A stretch of DNA of 64,000 nucleotides from Lysobacterales bacterium (GTDB lineage Bacteria > Pseudomonadota > Gammaproteobacteria > Xanthomonadales > Marinicellaceae): NCBI GenBank assembly GCA_027067055.1, contig JAMOMK010000086.1, forward strand, positions 1 to 64,000. Reading direction: 5' to 3'. Position numbers and translations under genes: made by a program. The notes below the pieces were generated by a model. It saw only the letters and a program-made list of their open reading frames with translations, was not told the origin of the DNA and did not search any database. Below, piece by piece: positions 8,760 through 19,174 of this stretch (position 1 is its first letter; every line of letters begins with the position of its first letter).

Positions 8760-10052
8760 ATGAAAATGTACCACAATCATTATAAATATGTTTCACAAAT
8801 AATCAACCAAGGACTTCAAAAGGCTGACTTAGATGGAGTGCTTATCTATTCTGAACATGTTAAAAATTATTTCCTTGATGATATGCCTTATGCGTTTGCC
8901 TGTAACCCACATTTTAAATGGTTGGTGCCAATTACCGAAACACCGCATTGTATTATTCATTATAAGCCTGAAGAAAAAGCTAAATTATATTTATATCAAC
9001 CAAGAGATTATTGGCATTCTTTGCCTAAGATGGCTGAAGGTCAATGGGCAAAATATTTTGAAATAATCCCCGTTGCCAACAAAGAAGAGCTGCCAGACTT
9101 TAGTGATTTAAAAAACCATGCATGGATTGGACAAGAAGACTCATGTGAATATGACAACCTTAAACATAACCCACAAACTTACATGAATTATGTGCACTGG
9201 CATCGTGCAGTAAAAACCGATTATGAGATTGACAATATTGCTCAAGCTAATAAGTTGGCACTAAAAGGTCATAAAGCGGCACTAAGAAGTTTCAAAAAAG
9301 GCTTTAGTGAATTTGAAACCCATTTAGCCTACATGTTAGCTACGCATCATAACGAACACCAACTGCCTTATGGCAATATTGTGGCTCAAAATGAAAATGG
9401 TGCTGTTTTGCATTATCAACACACGCAACGCTTTCGTCATAAGCCTGAAAATCTTAAATCTTTTCTCATTGATGCCGGTTGTCAAGTCAATGGTTATGCC
9501 TCAGACATAACACGAACCTATGCTTATGATGAAAACAGTGAATTTGCCAAGATGGTTGCTGCAGTTGATGCCATGCAAATCAAAATGGGACAAAAGGCAG
9601 TTGTTGGAGCCAGTTATATTGACTTGCACTCACAAGCATATTTGATGATAGCGAAAATATTAATAGATTTTGATATTATTTGTGGCAGTCCAGAACAAGC
9701 AGTTGAGACAGGCTTGACTAATGTCTTTTTACCACATGGATTAGGGCATTATTTGGGTTTGCAAGTGCACGATATTGGCGGACACCAAAGTGATGAAGAG
9801 GGTAATATTTTATCGCCACCAGAATTGCATCCGTTCTTACGTTTGACTCGAACTTTAGAAGAAAACAATGTCTTAACCGTAGAGCCAGGCATCTATTTCA
9901 TTGATATGTTACTCGAAAAAGCCAAAGCAGATGGTCTAGGCGATTACATCAACTGGTCAAGAGTTGATGACTTTAAACCTTACGGTGGCATCAGAATCGA
10001 AGATAATATTGTGGTTAAGGCAGATGCTCCAATTAATTTAACGCGTGGTTGA
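8760..10052 (+). CDS. pepQ: Xaa-Pro dipeptidase
   Basis: This 430-residue M24B metallopeptidase should cleave dipeptides with C-terminal proline in the cytoplasm. The five metal ligands of the pita-bread fold are visible: two Asp in LIDAGCQVNGYASDITRTY, His in LPHGLGHYLGLQVHD, Glu in TVEPGIYF and Glu in GGIRIEDN. The N-terminal creatinase-like domain matches PepQ (FLDDMPYAF, NPHFKWLVPIT). A second ATG six bases downstream is an equally good start; no ribosome binding site separates them. It is divergent from the DUF4442 gene and converges with the FG-GAP gene after only 11 bases. Confidence 0.9.
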   Translation: MKMYHNHYKYVSQIINQGLQKADLDGVLIYSEHVKNYFLDDMPYAFACNPHFKWLVPITETPHCIIHYKPEEKAKLYLYQPRDYWHSLPKMAEGQWAKYFEIIPVANKEELPDFSDLKNHAWIGQEDSCEYDNLKHNPQTYMNYVHWHRAVKTDYEIDNIAQANKLALKGHKAALRSFKKGFSEFETHLAYMLATHHNEHQLPYGNIVAQNENGAVLHYQHTQRFRHKPENLKSFLIDAGCQVNGYASDITRTYAYDENSEFAKMVAAVDAMQIKMGQKAVVGASYIDLHSQAYLMIAKILIDFDIICGSPEQAVETGLTNVFLPHGLGHYLGLQVHDIGGHQSDEEGNILSPPELHPFLRLTRTLEENNVLTVEPGIYFIDMLLEKAKADGLGDYINWSRVDDFKPYGGIRIEDNIVVKADAPINLTRG

Positions 10053-10063
10053 TTTGTCCAGAC

Positions 10064-11611
10064 TTATTCAAAACTATCTTGAAAGATATTATCATTAATA
10101 TATTTTATTTCCTCTATTGCACCAGCACTATTCGCATCAAATAAAGTGTAACCTGGAACTCCAATAATTAGTGATCTTGAAAATTGGTCTCCATCATAAA
10201 ATGAGGCACTTAGTGTCGCTAGTGAATTTCCAAATTTAGAAAAATTTTCAGGATGGTCATTGGCTATAAGAATACTATTTGAGGCATCAGCACCTGTTTG
10301 ACTTCCTAAAATAATATGCACAACTCCATCATCTGTTGCTGCAAAATTTTCTAAAGGAACGCCAATAAATAAATCATCCTGAATATCAAATAACCCCTCT
10401 GGGTTAATGTTGCCAGTTGTAATGGATAAACCAAATTGATCTCCCGCCTCTATACTGCCATAAATCCCAGGAGTTTCTTGTGAAAATACTTGATTTCCTG
10501 TTGCCACTAAACCAGTAATTGAACCATAAAAAGCATGTACAACTCCAGCATCTATCACAGCACCAATGTCTTCGTATGGCACGCCTATAATAAGCTCATC
10601 AGCTAAATCGTCTGGAAATATACCGTTCAAATTCCCTGTTGCCAAAGTATAACCGAACATATCATCATCTTCGGAAGTTTCATCACTGCTATCATCTTGA
10701 CTCCAAAGACGAGAATAAACTAGACCAAACTCACTGCCTGTAAGGACCTGAACAATTCCATCATTGGTTGCATGATAATCCTCAAAGGGAACACCAATAG
10801 CTAAGTCATCATAGAAAAATGCGGCAGATGTATCTTTATTAAAATCACCTGATGCTAATGACCAACCAAACAAATCTCCCGATTCAGGTACTCCAAACAC
10901 ACCGTTTGCTCCTTGCTTGATTATTAAGGAAGTATTAGCAAGACCTAACGAAGTACCATTATAAACTCTTACTTCACCTGCACTTGTTACACCATTAACG
11001 GCTTTATACGGACTAGAAACTGCCAAATCATCTTTTCCATCACCATTATAATCACCTGACACCATACTGTAACCAAACTTTTCTGACTGACCCTCTCCAG
11101 TCGCAATTGTTGTAGAACTGGTTGTTTGTAAGCCCGATGAACTACCTTCATAAATTGCTATTATTCCTGCTGCTGTTACACCGCTATAGTAATAAAACGG
11201 TATTCCTACTGCCAAATCATCTTTACCATCCCCATCAAAATCACCTGCTGCTAAACTAAAGCCAAACCCATCTGATTTTTGAATAGATGAATCAGGCAAT
11301 ATTTCAGTATAATTAGAAGGAACAAGACCTAATAAAGATCCATAAACCACTAGTATTGCACCAGTATCATTAAAACCAACACTTCTGACCGCAATATCAT
11401 CATAATTATCACCGTTGAAATCTCCCCTTACTACTAGTTTACCAAATTCATCTGACAAACTAGATCCCCCCATGTACATTAACTGTCTACTTGATTCAAC
11501 TACTGTGTTCAATACGTCGGATATCGTTTTTAATATTTGGTTATAATAGTCAGCAATGTTGTTAGCGTTGACCTGAAATGTAACCAATAATATTAATGCC
11601 TTGCTTTTCAT
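10064..11611 (-). CDS. Secreted FG-GAP repeat beta-propeller protein
   Basis: This protein of about 515 residues has a signal peptide (MKSKALILLVTFQVNA) and about seven FG-GAP/integrin-alpha-type repeats, each with a calcium-binding loop such as DFNGDNYDDIAV, DFDGDGKDDLAVG and DYNGDGKDDLAV and an FG[YFW]S[LM] turn, implying one propeller. The ATG at 11611 is preferred over 11635 because GGAGA precedes it and it begins the signal peptide. It follows the next FG-GAP gene by 13 bases. The propeller resembles the C-terminal propeller of the kinase encoded upstream. It ends NIFQDSFE, the shared C-terminal tail. Function is unknown; ligand binding or adhesion is plausible for the fold. Confidence 0.85.
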   Translation of the reverse strand: MKSKALILLVTFQVNANNIADYYNQILKTISDVLNTVVESSRQLMYMGGSSLSDEFGKLVVRGDFNGDNYDDIAVRSVGFNDTGAILVVYGSLLGLVPSNYTEILPDSSIQKSDGFGFSLAAGDFDGDGKDDLAVGIPFYYYSGVTAAGIIAIYEGSSSGLQTTSSTTIATGEGQSEKFGYSMVSGDYNGDGKDDLAVSSPYKAVNGVTSAGEVRVYNGTSLGLANTSLIIKQGANGVFGVPESGDLFGWSLASGDFNKDTSAAFFYDDLAIGVPFEDYHATNDGIVQVLTGSEFGLVYSRLWSQDDSSDETSEDDDMFGYTLATGNLNGIFPDDLADELIIGVPYEDIGAVIDAGVVHAFYGSITGLVATGNQVFSQETPGIYGSIEAGDQFGLSITTGNINPEGLFDIQDDLFIGVPLENFAATDDGVVHIILGSQTGADASNSILIANDHPENFSKFGNSLATLSASFYDGDQFSRSLIIGVPGYTLFDANSAGAIEEIKYINDNIFQDSFE

Positions 11612-11624
11612 TATTCTCTCCAAC

Positions 11625-13232
11625 TTATTGTTCAAAACTGTTTTTAAAAATCACACCGTAGTCTTTATAAGCTACTTCAAATACGGAACCTGAATTTAAA
11701 AGTCCATCTCCAGATGTGGTAGTAGGTGCGCCAATAATAACGGAAAAATCAGATTGAAAATACATTGAAGCCAGAGAGCTGCCAAAGTGCGCTTCATTTT
11801 CCAGTCCCGAAACAATAATTTCTTCACTGGTTATTGTATCAAGCCCTATATTACTACCAAAAATAGTTTGTACGAAACCATCGTTGGTAAAGTGATAATC
11901 TTCAAGCGGGGTTGATATAATTACATCTTCATAAGCATCTGTATTTAATCTTCCTGTGGCAACTGCAAACCCAAACAAATCACCGGGCTCTACCACTCCA
12001 AATATTCCGGCTGTGTTTTGTGAAATTGTTTGGTTACCAGCAGATGTTAAACCACTACTTGTTCCGTAAATAATATTGACAGCACCACCATCTACAACAG
12101 TGACAATATCCTCAAAAGGAACACCAACAACAAGATCAGAATTAAAATCACCATCAAAGTCACCTGCTGCTAAAGAAAAACCAAATAAATCGCCTGTCTC
12201 AACCAAGTCACTAATATTGCCTTGAGTCCAATCAGATGCAAAAACTAAACCTCCTAAGCTTCCATGAAACTCATGAATCATTCCTGCGTCGATAACAGCT
12301 CCTACATCTTCATTGGGTGCTCCAATAATTAAATCTGCATAGGCAACTAAGCCATTATTATTTTTTAATCCTATACTCTCGTTAAAATAGCCAAACACCA
12401 AACTCCAACCAAACCGGTCTCCTGCCTCAACAGGGTCTGTAGTGTCAGCTTGACTAATAGACATTCTATTATTGCTAGTTATGCCTACCGTTACTTGACC
12501 AGGATATATAAATACTACTCCTGCATCGACTTGCATTGATCCATTAATCAAATCTGTGTATGGAGCAGATACAGCCAAATCTGTATAACCATCATCATTG
12601 ACATCACCTGCTGCTAAGCTAAACCCGAACTGACAACCAACCTGTAAACTACAGACATCTACTGCTGTTATGTAAGTTGAATTAATAGATAATCCACTGG
12701 CTGACCCATAAAAAATATTGATAGCTCCTGCATCAACAATGACTGCACCTCCATCTATTATTTCATCTTCTAATGGTGTACCCACTACCAAATCACTAAA
12801 ACCGTCACCGTTAAAATCTCCAGTAGCCAGACTGGAGCCAAATGCATCTTCGTATTCGGCTAAATTACCGCTTCCATGTTGAGATAATATTTGACTATTG
12901 TTACTGCTTAAACCATTATTGGTTCCATATAATATAAAGACAGCACCAGCTGTAAATTCTAGAAAATTATAGGCTGGCGCACCAATTGCCAGATCTTGAT
13001 AGCCATCAGCATTAAAATCTCCAGATGCTAATACCTGCCCATAGTTATCATCACCAATACTAAGTCCTGGGGTTCCTGGTGAATCTAAATCCCAATAAGC
13101 ATAAGTTATGTTACTTATTGATTCTATGGTTTTCCCTAATTTATCTTTATAGAGATCATTAGCAGATAACCTCAATGGCTGCGAACTAACGGTGAATGTT
13201 AATAGCAATAATATTGTTGTTAAGTTTTTCAT
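11625..13232 (-). CDS. Secreted FG-GAP repeat beta-propeller protein
   Basis: This protein of about 535 residues is a close relative of the downstream FG-GAP protein: signal peptide (MKNLTTILLLLTFTVSS), then about seven repeats with loops such as DFNADGYQDLAIGAP, DFNGDGFSDLVVGTP, DVNDDGYTDLAVSAP and DFDGDFNSDLVVGVP. The ATG at 13232 is chosen because AAGGA lies eight bases upstream and the signal peptide begins there; the longer frame to 13304 is not needed. The C-terminus is GVIFKNSFEQ, the shared tail plus one residue. A 254-base gap separates it from the kinase gene, so it may also have its own promoter. Confidence 0.85.
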   Translation of the reverse strand: MKNLTTILLLLTFTVSSQPLRLSANDLYKDKLGKTIESISNITYAYWDLDSPGTPGLSIGDDNYGQVLASGDFNADGYQDLAIGAPAYNFLEFTAGAVFILYGTNNGLSSNNSQILSQHGSGNLAEYEDAFGSSLATGDFNGDGFSDLVVGTPLEDEIIDGGAVIVDAGAINIFYGSASGLSINSTYITAVDVCSLQVGCQFGFSLAAGDVNDDGYTDLAVSAPYTDLINGSMQVDAGVVFIYPGQVTVGITSNNRMSISQADTTDPVEAGDRFGWSLVFGYFNESIGLKNNNGLVAYADLIIGAPNEDVGAVIDAGMIHEFHGSLGGLVFASDWTQGNISDLVETGDLFGFSLAAGDFDGDFNSDLVVGVPFEDIVTVVDGGAVNIIYGTSSGLTSAGNQTISQNTAGIFGVVEPGDLFGFAVATGRLNTDAYEDVIISTPLEDYHFTNDGFVQTIFGSNIGLDTITSEEIIVSGLENEAHFGSSLASMYFQSDFSVIIGAPTTTSGDGLLNSGSVFEVAYKDYGVIFKNSFEQ

Positions 13233-13486
13233 AATAAATTTCCTTAAAATAATAGCTTCTATAATAAGCTTGACTCGCAGAGAAAAAATTAAAAAAACCA
13301 TCAATCATGCTGTTCAAACTTCGACTTCTTAAATTTTCAAGAAACACATATGTAAAGATGCAATTATTTTTAAAATCGCACAAACTATTGTGGTTTTTTC
13401 ATTGTTGATGGTCTTAATCATACAAGATGGTTGAAGCCCATTCTGCTGGTTGGTGAAGTAGATACAGGACTGTGAAAGAATCTCTT

Positions 13487-16400
13487 CTATTTTGAAAAAA
13501 TACTGTCCAACACTGTATTCTCTGAAGCGGTATACTTAACTTGAATAACACCTCCTGCTTGTATTTGTGTCTCATTAATCACTCGACCTGGGGCGGCAAT
13601 GATTAAACTTAAATCTTGCCCAAATTTATTGGTAAGTATTGTGGTTCCACATTGTGCATTTTGTTGTTTACAAAAATAATTGCTTTTGTTATCAATGGAA
13701 CCTTTGGCATTACCAAAAATAACTTGTACAAGTCCTGAATCAACATTATTGCCAATATCTTCATCAGGAAGCCCCAATATTACATCATCATATCCATCAG
13801 AATTTATATCTGCCATTCTTATAACTTTTCCTAACTGATCTTGATGTTCTGCCATATCATTGTTCTCTGAAGCATTTTGTATCAACATTTGATTGTTGGC
13901 ATCAGTTAAACCATTATTTGAACCAAAAATAATATGTGCTACGCCACCATTTGGCACACCTGACGAAAAGTAATCCTCCCCAGGTACACCTACAATCAAA
14001 TCATCAATCTTATCACCGTTGTAATCGCCCGTAGCAATAGCAAAACCAAATTTGTCTCCACTTTCCCCCATTCCTGAAACTGTTCTGTTGTACTGGCTCC
14101 AAATTGAATTTTCTTGAGTTAGACCACTTTTACTGCCATTAATAATATGTACCACTCCAGAAAAAAGATCTGTTCCCTCACTTTCAAAAGGTACGCCTAT
14201 AGCTAAATCCTCATGACCATCATGGTTAAAATCACCTGCAGATAAACTCCAGCCAAATTGGTCATAATTTTCAACTGTATTTATCATATTCTTAGAGTTT
14301 TGATTTATTTCAATTTGCTTAGTAGGATTAATGCCTTGTGAGCTACCAAAATATAAGTGCACTGTTCCTGCGTTGTAGTATGTTTTATTTAATGTGATGT
14401 TTTTTTGTGGAGCAGAAACTATCAGTTCATCTAAAGAATCTTGGTTAAAATCAGCTGCTATTATAGACCAACCAAATTGAGCATTTTTACTAGGACTCTG
14501 TTCAGAAATAAGATCTTCTTTTAGGAGCAAACCAGATAATGAGCCATAATAAACGGCTACTGAACCAGCATCTTTTTTTCCTTGTACATCCCTGTATGGA
14601 ATACCAACAGCTAAATCATCAAACCCATCACCATTAAAATCCCCACTAACCAAACTACTTGCAAAAGCATCATAATTATCGCCTTCTTTGTGATTTAAAA
14701 TATAACTATTTTTATCATTTAAGCCTGTTGCAGAGGCATAAATGATTACAGCTATCCCTGTATATTTTTTGTTATTGAAATCTGCATTTGGAACACCAAT
14801 TACCAAGTCTAAAAAACCATCATTGTTAAAATCTCCTTGGGTAATTGCAGCACCAAAGTTATCGTAAGCTTGCGATAAAACTGGCGTGTTAAGTCTGTTT
14901 AAGTTCCAGCCTATGATTGAATCTTTTTGCATTGTACTCATGACAGTGTCTTTTTTACTTAATTCAACAATGGTTGCCACTTTATAGGACTTATCTTTTA
15001 GTATTATCCAATTAAAAGGTTTGTCTGTTATTTTGTATGTGAGCTGTCTCTTATTGGCAGTAGATTTTTGTACATACATTTGTGGGTATTGCAAATTCTC
15101 TCTTCGTGCTTTCCATGGTTCAAAAGTTAAATTATCTTCAATAAACTGCTGTAAAGAATTTATTTTTTTTATACTTTTACTAAGTTCTCTTTTCTTAATC
15201 GCCTTATTAAGGCTATAAAAATCCTGTTTAAATACAACAGATTGAGCCTTAAGCTCCTCAACATAATAACTATTACTTACTTCTTTAAACATTTCGTATG
15301 CTTGCTCAAATTGATTTGCTTTTAGAAAATATTTCATTAGTTGTATTTGAAAATCAAATGTTTTTGCAAAATCTTGATCGTAATATTTATAAAAATCAGG
15401 AATATAGAAAAGCAAAGTACTGATAGATTTTTGGTAATTTTCTTGGTTAGCATATAGTTGTGCTAAAAATAGTCGAGTTGATAAAGTATTGTTATCGACA
15501 GCACCTAATATCAACTTCATTTCGGTAATGCTGTCCATGAGAAATTGCTCTCCTTGCATCATGCTTTCTTTATAGCGCATTAAATTAGCCCCTAAAGTGG
15601 CTTTTATTATAATTTCTAAAACGCTCTTGGTTGCAGAGGCATGTCTTTGTGTAGCTAAGGCTTTTTTATAAAAATCAATGGCTTTGAAGTATTCTTTCTT
15701 CACTTCATAATAATTTCCTTCCATCAATTCAATGTTGGCTAGTATGGTTAAATCATTATCACTGTTTTTCCATAAAGTTTTTGCTTGCTTTAGTAGTTTT
15801 GGCACATCTTTCAAATACCCTCTCTTGTTGTAACCATCAATTAACTTCGTAATAACTGACAATTTAGTGTTCACTCCTTGTGATGTGGTTGGAGAAATTT
15901 TGTTAGCTAAAATTAAAAGGCGCTCAGACTGTTGGAAGTCTTTCTTCTGATTCAATGCATGGCTTTTAAGAGCCAATAATTGCAACTTCATTACGTTTGA
16001 AATTTCTTCATTAGCCAACAAAAAAGAACTTAAAATAATGGTTTGGTCATCTTTATCTTGGTAAGCATAAGTTTTTACCAGATGAAATAAGCTATCTATT
16101 TTTTGCTGTTCAGATATTAGTTTATTATCAATTAACATTTGTTGTGCTTCAGATAAAACATCAATTGATAGCATGGTGTTGTTATCCGTTGCTGGCGTTA
16201 ACTTCATTAATGTATCAGCGAGAATATTATTTAAAGCTAGAGTTTCGTTACTTGCTTGTTTGGTTTTATAATTACTATAAAGAGAAATCACAGTCACTAA
16301 AAATGCAAAAAGAAAAGCAGTAGCAAGAGTATAATTTTTTGCCCGCTTTAATGGTCTCTGGTTTATTTCATTTAATTTTTCTAATACGGTCTGGATATTT

Positions 16401-17326
16401 GGTCTATCTTTTGGTTTTTTGGCAACCATGTCGACTATGAGTTTAACCCATAGTTTTGAACCTGTTAGCGATTTTTTTTGTAACACCAATTGACTTGCTT
16501 GGGTCTTGATAGTTTCTATGTCCTTGCCATTAAGGGGGGGGTTACCTGTATTAATACTCCAAAACAACAACCCTAATGAAAAAACATCACTGGCTTTAGA
16601 TTGTGCGGTGCCATCAAATTGTTCTGGAGCCATTGAGAGTGGACTTGCTTGAATAATTTGCTTATGTTCACTGCCTGCTTCATGCTGCCTACTAGAGCCA
16701 AAATCTAGTAAAATTGCTCCTCGATGTTCTTGCAACATGATGTTTTGAGCTTTGATGTCACCATGAACTAAATTGCTTTTATGGATTTGGTTGACAGCTT
16801 CACTCATTTGTCGAGCCAACCTTAATTGTTGTTGCCAGCTAATTTTATTTGTTAGAAGCTTGTCACTTAATAATTTGCCATCCAAATAGTCACTCCAATA
16901 ACCTGCAATATTTTTATCAATAGTTGCCCCATGAATAGCCAAAACATGCGGATGACGGACTTTTGCCATGTTGCGTGCTTCTTGCAAAAACTGCTGAGTA
17001 GATACATAAAGCTGGCTTTTTTGATTGAGAAATTTTACCGCAACGTCACAATTCAATGCCGAATCATAAGCTCGATAAACCTCACCTATTCCTCCTTCGC
17101 CGATTTTATCTTTTATAATTAAATGAGCCCACTTCTCATTTTCAGCAATGCCTTGAACTTCACCTTGCTTACGAATAGTTTGGGAAACATGCTGAATTTT
17201 TTCTAATGCTACTACAATTTTTTTAGCATCTTTTGAGTCAAACTGCTCGGCAATGCTTAAATTCAATCTCCCATCATTGATTTTAGCCGCAATTTCTTCT
17301 ATCTTTTTCTCATCCGATTTTTTCAT
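13487..17326 (-). CDS. Transmembrane Ser/Thr protein kinase with TPR and FG-GAP propeller
   Basis: The protein has 1279 residues. A Hanks-type kinase domain (about 66-325) shows the glycine loop GEGGIGEV (76-83), Lys98, the catalytic loop VHGDIKAQN (Asp190) and DFG (208-210); HGD instead of HRD makes it a non-RD kinase. A single membrane segment (about 331-351) follows. An extracytoplasmic TPR-like helical region covers about 360-790, then about seven FG-GAP repeats (820-1270) with loops such as DFNNDGFLDLVIGVP and DYNGDKIDDLIVGVP. The kinase faces the cytoplasm and the propeller the periplasm. Its last residues (TVLDSIFSK) align with the ends of the two secreted propellers but lack the FE tail. 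It is followed by those two propeller genes and preceded by a FISUMP gene and an ECF sigma factor gene. Targets are unknown; the sigma factor is an obvious candidate. Confidence 0.88.
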   Translation of the reverse strand: MKKSDEKKIEEIAAKINDGRLNLSIAEQFDSKDAKKIVVALEKIQHVSQTIRKQGEVQGIAENEKWAHLIIKDKIGEGGIGEVYRAYDSALNCDVAVKFLNQKSQLYVSTQQFLQEARNMAKVRHPHVLAIHGATIDKNIAGYWSDYLDGKLLSDKLLTNKISWQQQLRLARQMSEAVNQIHKSNLVHGDIKAQNIMLQEHRGAILLDFGSSRQHEAGSEHKQIIQASPLSMAPEQFDGTAQSKASDVFSLGLLFWSINTGNPPLNGKDIETIKTQASQLVLQKKSLTGSKLWVKLIVDMVAKKPKDRPNIQTVLEKLNEINQRPLKRAKNYTLATAFLFAFLVTVISLYSNYKTKQASNETLALNNILADTLMKLTPATDNNTMLSIDVLSEAQQMLIDNKLISEQQKIDSLFHLVKTYAYQDKDDQTIILSSFLLANEEISNVMKLQLLALKSHALNQKKDFQQSERLLILANKISPTTSQGVNTKLSVITKLIDGYNKRGYLKDVPKLLKQAKTLWKNSDNDLTILANIELMEGNYYEVKKEYFKAIDFYKKALATQRHASATKSVLEIIIKATLGANLMRYKESMMQGEQFLMDSITEMKLILGAVDNNTLSTRLFLAQLYANQENYQKSISTLLFYIPDFYKYYDQDFAKTFDFQIQLMKYFLKANQFEQAYEMFKEVSNSYYVEELKAQSVVFKQDFYSLNKAIKKRELSKSIKKINSLQQFIEDNLTFEPWKARRENLQYPQMYVQKSTANKRQLTYKITDKPFNWIILKDKSYKVATIVELSKKDTVMSTMQKDSIIGWNLNRLNTPVLSQAYDNFGAAITQGDFNNDGFLDLVIGVPNADFNNKKYTGIAVIIYASATGLNDKNSYILNHKEGDNYDAFASSLVSGDFNGDGFDDLAVGIPYRDVQGKKDAGSVAVYYGSLSGLLLKEDLISEQSPSKNAQFGWSIIAADFNQDSLDELIVSAPQKNITLNKTYYNAGTVHLYFGSSQGINPTKQIEINQNSKNMINTVENYDQFGWSLSAGDFNHDGHEDLAIGVPFESEGTDLFSGVVHIINGSKSGLTQENSIWSQYNRTVSGMGESGDKFGFAIATGDYNGDKIDDLIVGVPGEDYFSSGVPNGGVAHIIFGSNNGLTDANNQMLIQNASENNDMAEHQDQLGKVIRMADINSDGYDDVILGLPDEDIGNNVDSGLVQVIFGNAKGSIDNKSNYFCKQQNAQCGTTILTNKFGQDLSLIIAAPGRVINETQIQAGGVIQVKYTASENTVLDSIFSK

Positions 17327-17427
17327 AAAGTTTAAATCTTTATTATGTACTTACCATCATATCGTAACATTACATCCAAACTAAAACGCAAAGACTTAAA
17401 GCAAATAGCGACTTTTTTTAAGTAGGT

Positions 17428-19158
17428 TTAGTCCATTATGCATCGGACAGCCATGCCAGCAGCTCTATGATAGGAGTCTACTTGTGTGACACTTTGATAA
17501 AAATATAGGAGCTCTGCATTTGTATTTGAAATTGTACTTGACCAATAATTACCTGTATTTTCATAAATAACACCATCAGAATCACGAAAACCTGTCATAG
17601 GCAGTTTTAATGGGGAAAGCCATGCACCTGCTGCAGAGTCATAAAACCAACTTTGTCTTTCTGTATCCCATTCGCCTGTGGTCGGTAATCTAAAACCACT
17701 AGGACAAGGATTATTTGCACCGTTAAGCCCTTGCCATAAGGTATCAATTTGTGGGGTCACCCAATCAAAAGGAGTGGCATTTTCGGTTATAAACCGACCA
17801 TACCAAACTCCAGGTAACAAAACATATGATGCATGGGTTGCATTGGTTGCTGTTGTTGCACTATCCCTTTTTTCATGACCTTCAGATGCTCGTCCCCATT
17901 GGTATAAATCTCCTCTATCGCCCACATTAGCAGCACCTAGATTTCTATCCAACCAAACACGTCCACCAGCAGAGACTACTGCTGACATATTGTCACAAAG
18001 ATTATCCCAATAGGCATTGAGAATATAAATTTCATTGCAGTTGGTAGAGGTGTTGTAAATGGTTAAACCATTAACTGGACTAACAATGGCATCACGTTGT
18101 GTTGTGGTCATGCGTGGTGGTAAAAAGCCTTGAGTTGTGGATTCCACTTGTAATTTGGCAGAACTTGCCGGCGATCCTGTACCAATTGACACCGCTCCTT
18201 GTCCAACCGAGTTTATCACCAAGGTTCGACCTTCGGCTGCAGTATAGTCGTAGGATTCTATTCGAGAAGCTCCTGCTGTATTTACACCGTCAATTAATAA
18301 GCCAACAGTAGCCGCACTTTCAGGGGCAATGGAACCAAAAAAAGCTCGACCATTGCCAGCTATGGTAAGTTGTTCGGTTGGCTCTAATGTACCAACACCA
18401 ACCTTAGGAGATGATAAAGCTATTCGGTTAGAGGCCGCCAAGGATAAAGAGTCATCCACATCTTCACTGATTGAAACATAATTGGCATCGCCAAAATTTA
18501 ATTTTGCTCCATAGCCATAAACTCCACCTTGAGAACCCATTAAACGCAAGGCATTATCATCAATATCGGATGCAACAGTTAATCGATGGGTTGCCTCAGT
18601 TGTACCAATACTAACATCACTCAAATAATCAATTCCTGCACCATTTGTCAACCACGGGGATGCGACAGGGATTGTGGGTTGATTAATTAAATCATTATAA
18701 TCTCCACTAAATCCACTTGATGGTGTGGCTGGTTGCCAGCCTGTGGTATTATCAAAGGTTAGTACTTGTCCATTTGTTGCTCCTTTGTCTATTAAGGTTG
18801 TGGCATAGGGTACGGATTTTATTTTTTGTCGTGGTGATAGTGCGGTAAAGCTGGCATCACTTGCACTTTTTACCCTGATTTCTAACCATATATCCAAGCC
18901 ATCATAAATATTTGCACCGAGATTGACATTATCGATAGTGAAAATCCCTGCACTTACTTGCACACTTGAATGAGTTGACATGACACCAAGCATGTTGCCT
19001 GCGGTCGTTGCATCATAAGCTTGTATAGTAATGGTAAATATCCCATTTGCTGGCATTCCTGCATCTAATAATTTCCCTTGATAGCTAAAAGTTTGATCAA
19101 CGGTATGTGCTGTATTAATGCATAACACTAAGAGTGTTAGTTTAATGAATCGCTTCAT
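17428..19158 (-). CDS. Secreted surface protein with C-terminal FISUMP domain
   Basis: This protein of about 576 residues has a signal peptide (MKRFIKLTLLVLCINTAHT) and an N-terminal YQGKL domain (FSYQGKLLDAG ... LSPRQKIKSVPYA). Fibre-like segments of the type VSIGTTEATHRLTV and VGVGTLEPTEQLTI follow, and the C-terminal FISUMP domain begins GGRVWLDRNLGAA, contains NPCPSGFRLPTTGEW and ends GMAVRCIMD. The ATG at 19158 is used because GGGGAA precedes it and it starts the signal peptide. It is 16 bases after the 83-residue gene and is a paralogue, in its N-terminal half, of the 361-residue protein at 28913-29998. It is probably an extracellular structural or adhesive protein; function is unknown. 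Confidence 0.82.
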   Translation of the reverse strand: MKRFIKLTLLVLCINTAHTVDQTFSYQGKLLDAGMPANGIFTITIQAYDATTAGNMLGVMSTHSSVQVSAGIFTIDNVNLGANIYDGLDIWLEIRVKSASDASFTALSPRQKIKSVPYATTLIDKGATNGQVLTFDNTTGWQPATPSSGFSGDYNDLINQPTIPVASPWLTNGAGIDYLSDVSIGTTEATHRLTVASDIDDNALRLMGSQGGVYGYGAKLNFGDANYVSISEDVDDSLSLAASNRIALSSPKVGVGTLEPTEQLTIAGNGRAFFGSIAPESAATVGLLIDGVNTAGASRIESYDYTAAEGRTLVINSVGQGAVSIGTGSPASSAKLQVESTTQGFLPPRMTTTQRDAIVSPVNGLTIYNTSTNCNEIYILNAYWDNLCDNMSAVVSAGGRVWLDRNLGAANVGDRGDLYQWGRASEGHEKRDSATTATNATHASYVLLPGVWYGRFITENATPFDWVTPQIDTLWQGLNGANNPCPSGFRLPTTGEWDTERQSWFYDSAAGAWLSPLKLPMTGFRDSDGVIYENTGNYWSSTISNTNAELLYFYQSVTQVDSYHRAAGMAVRCIMD

Positions 19159-19174
19159 AATATTTCCCCTTAAA

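Noticed and set aside
13376-13402. CACAA-ACTA-TTGTG hairpin followed by T residues on the plus strand
   Set aside because: No plus-strand gene precedes it, and on the minus strand it lacks a T tract.
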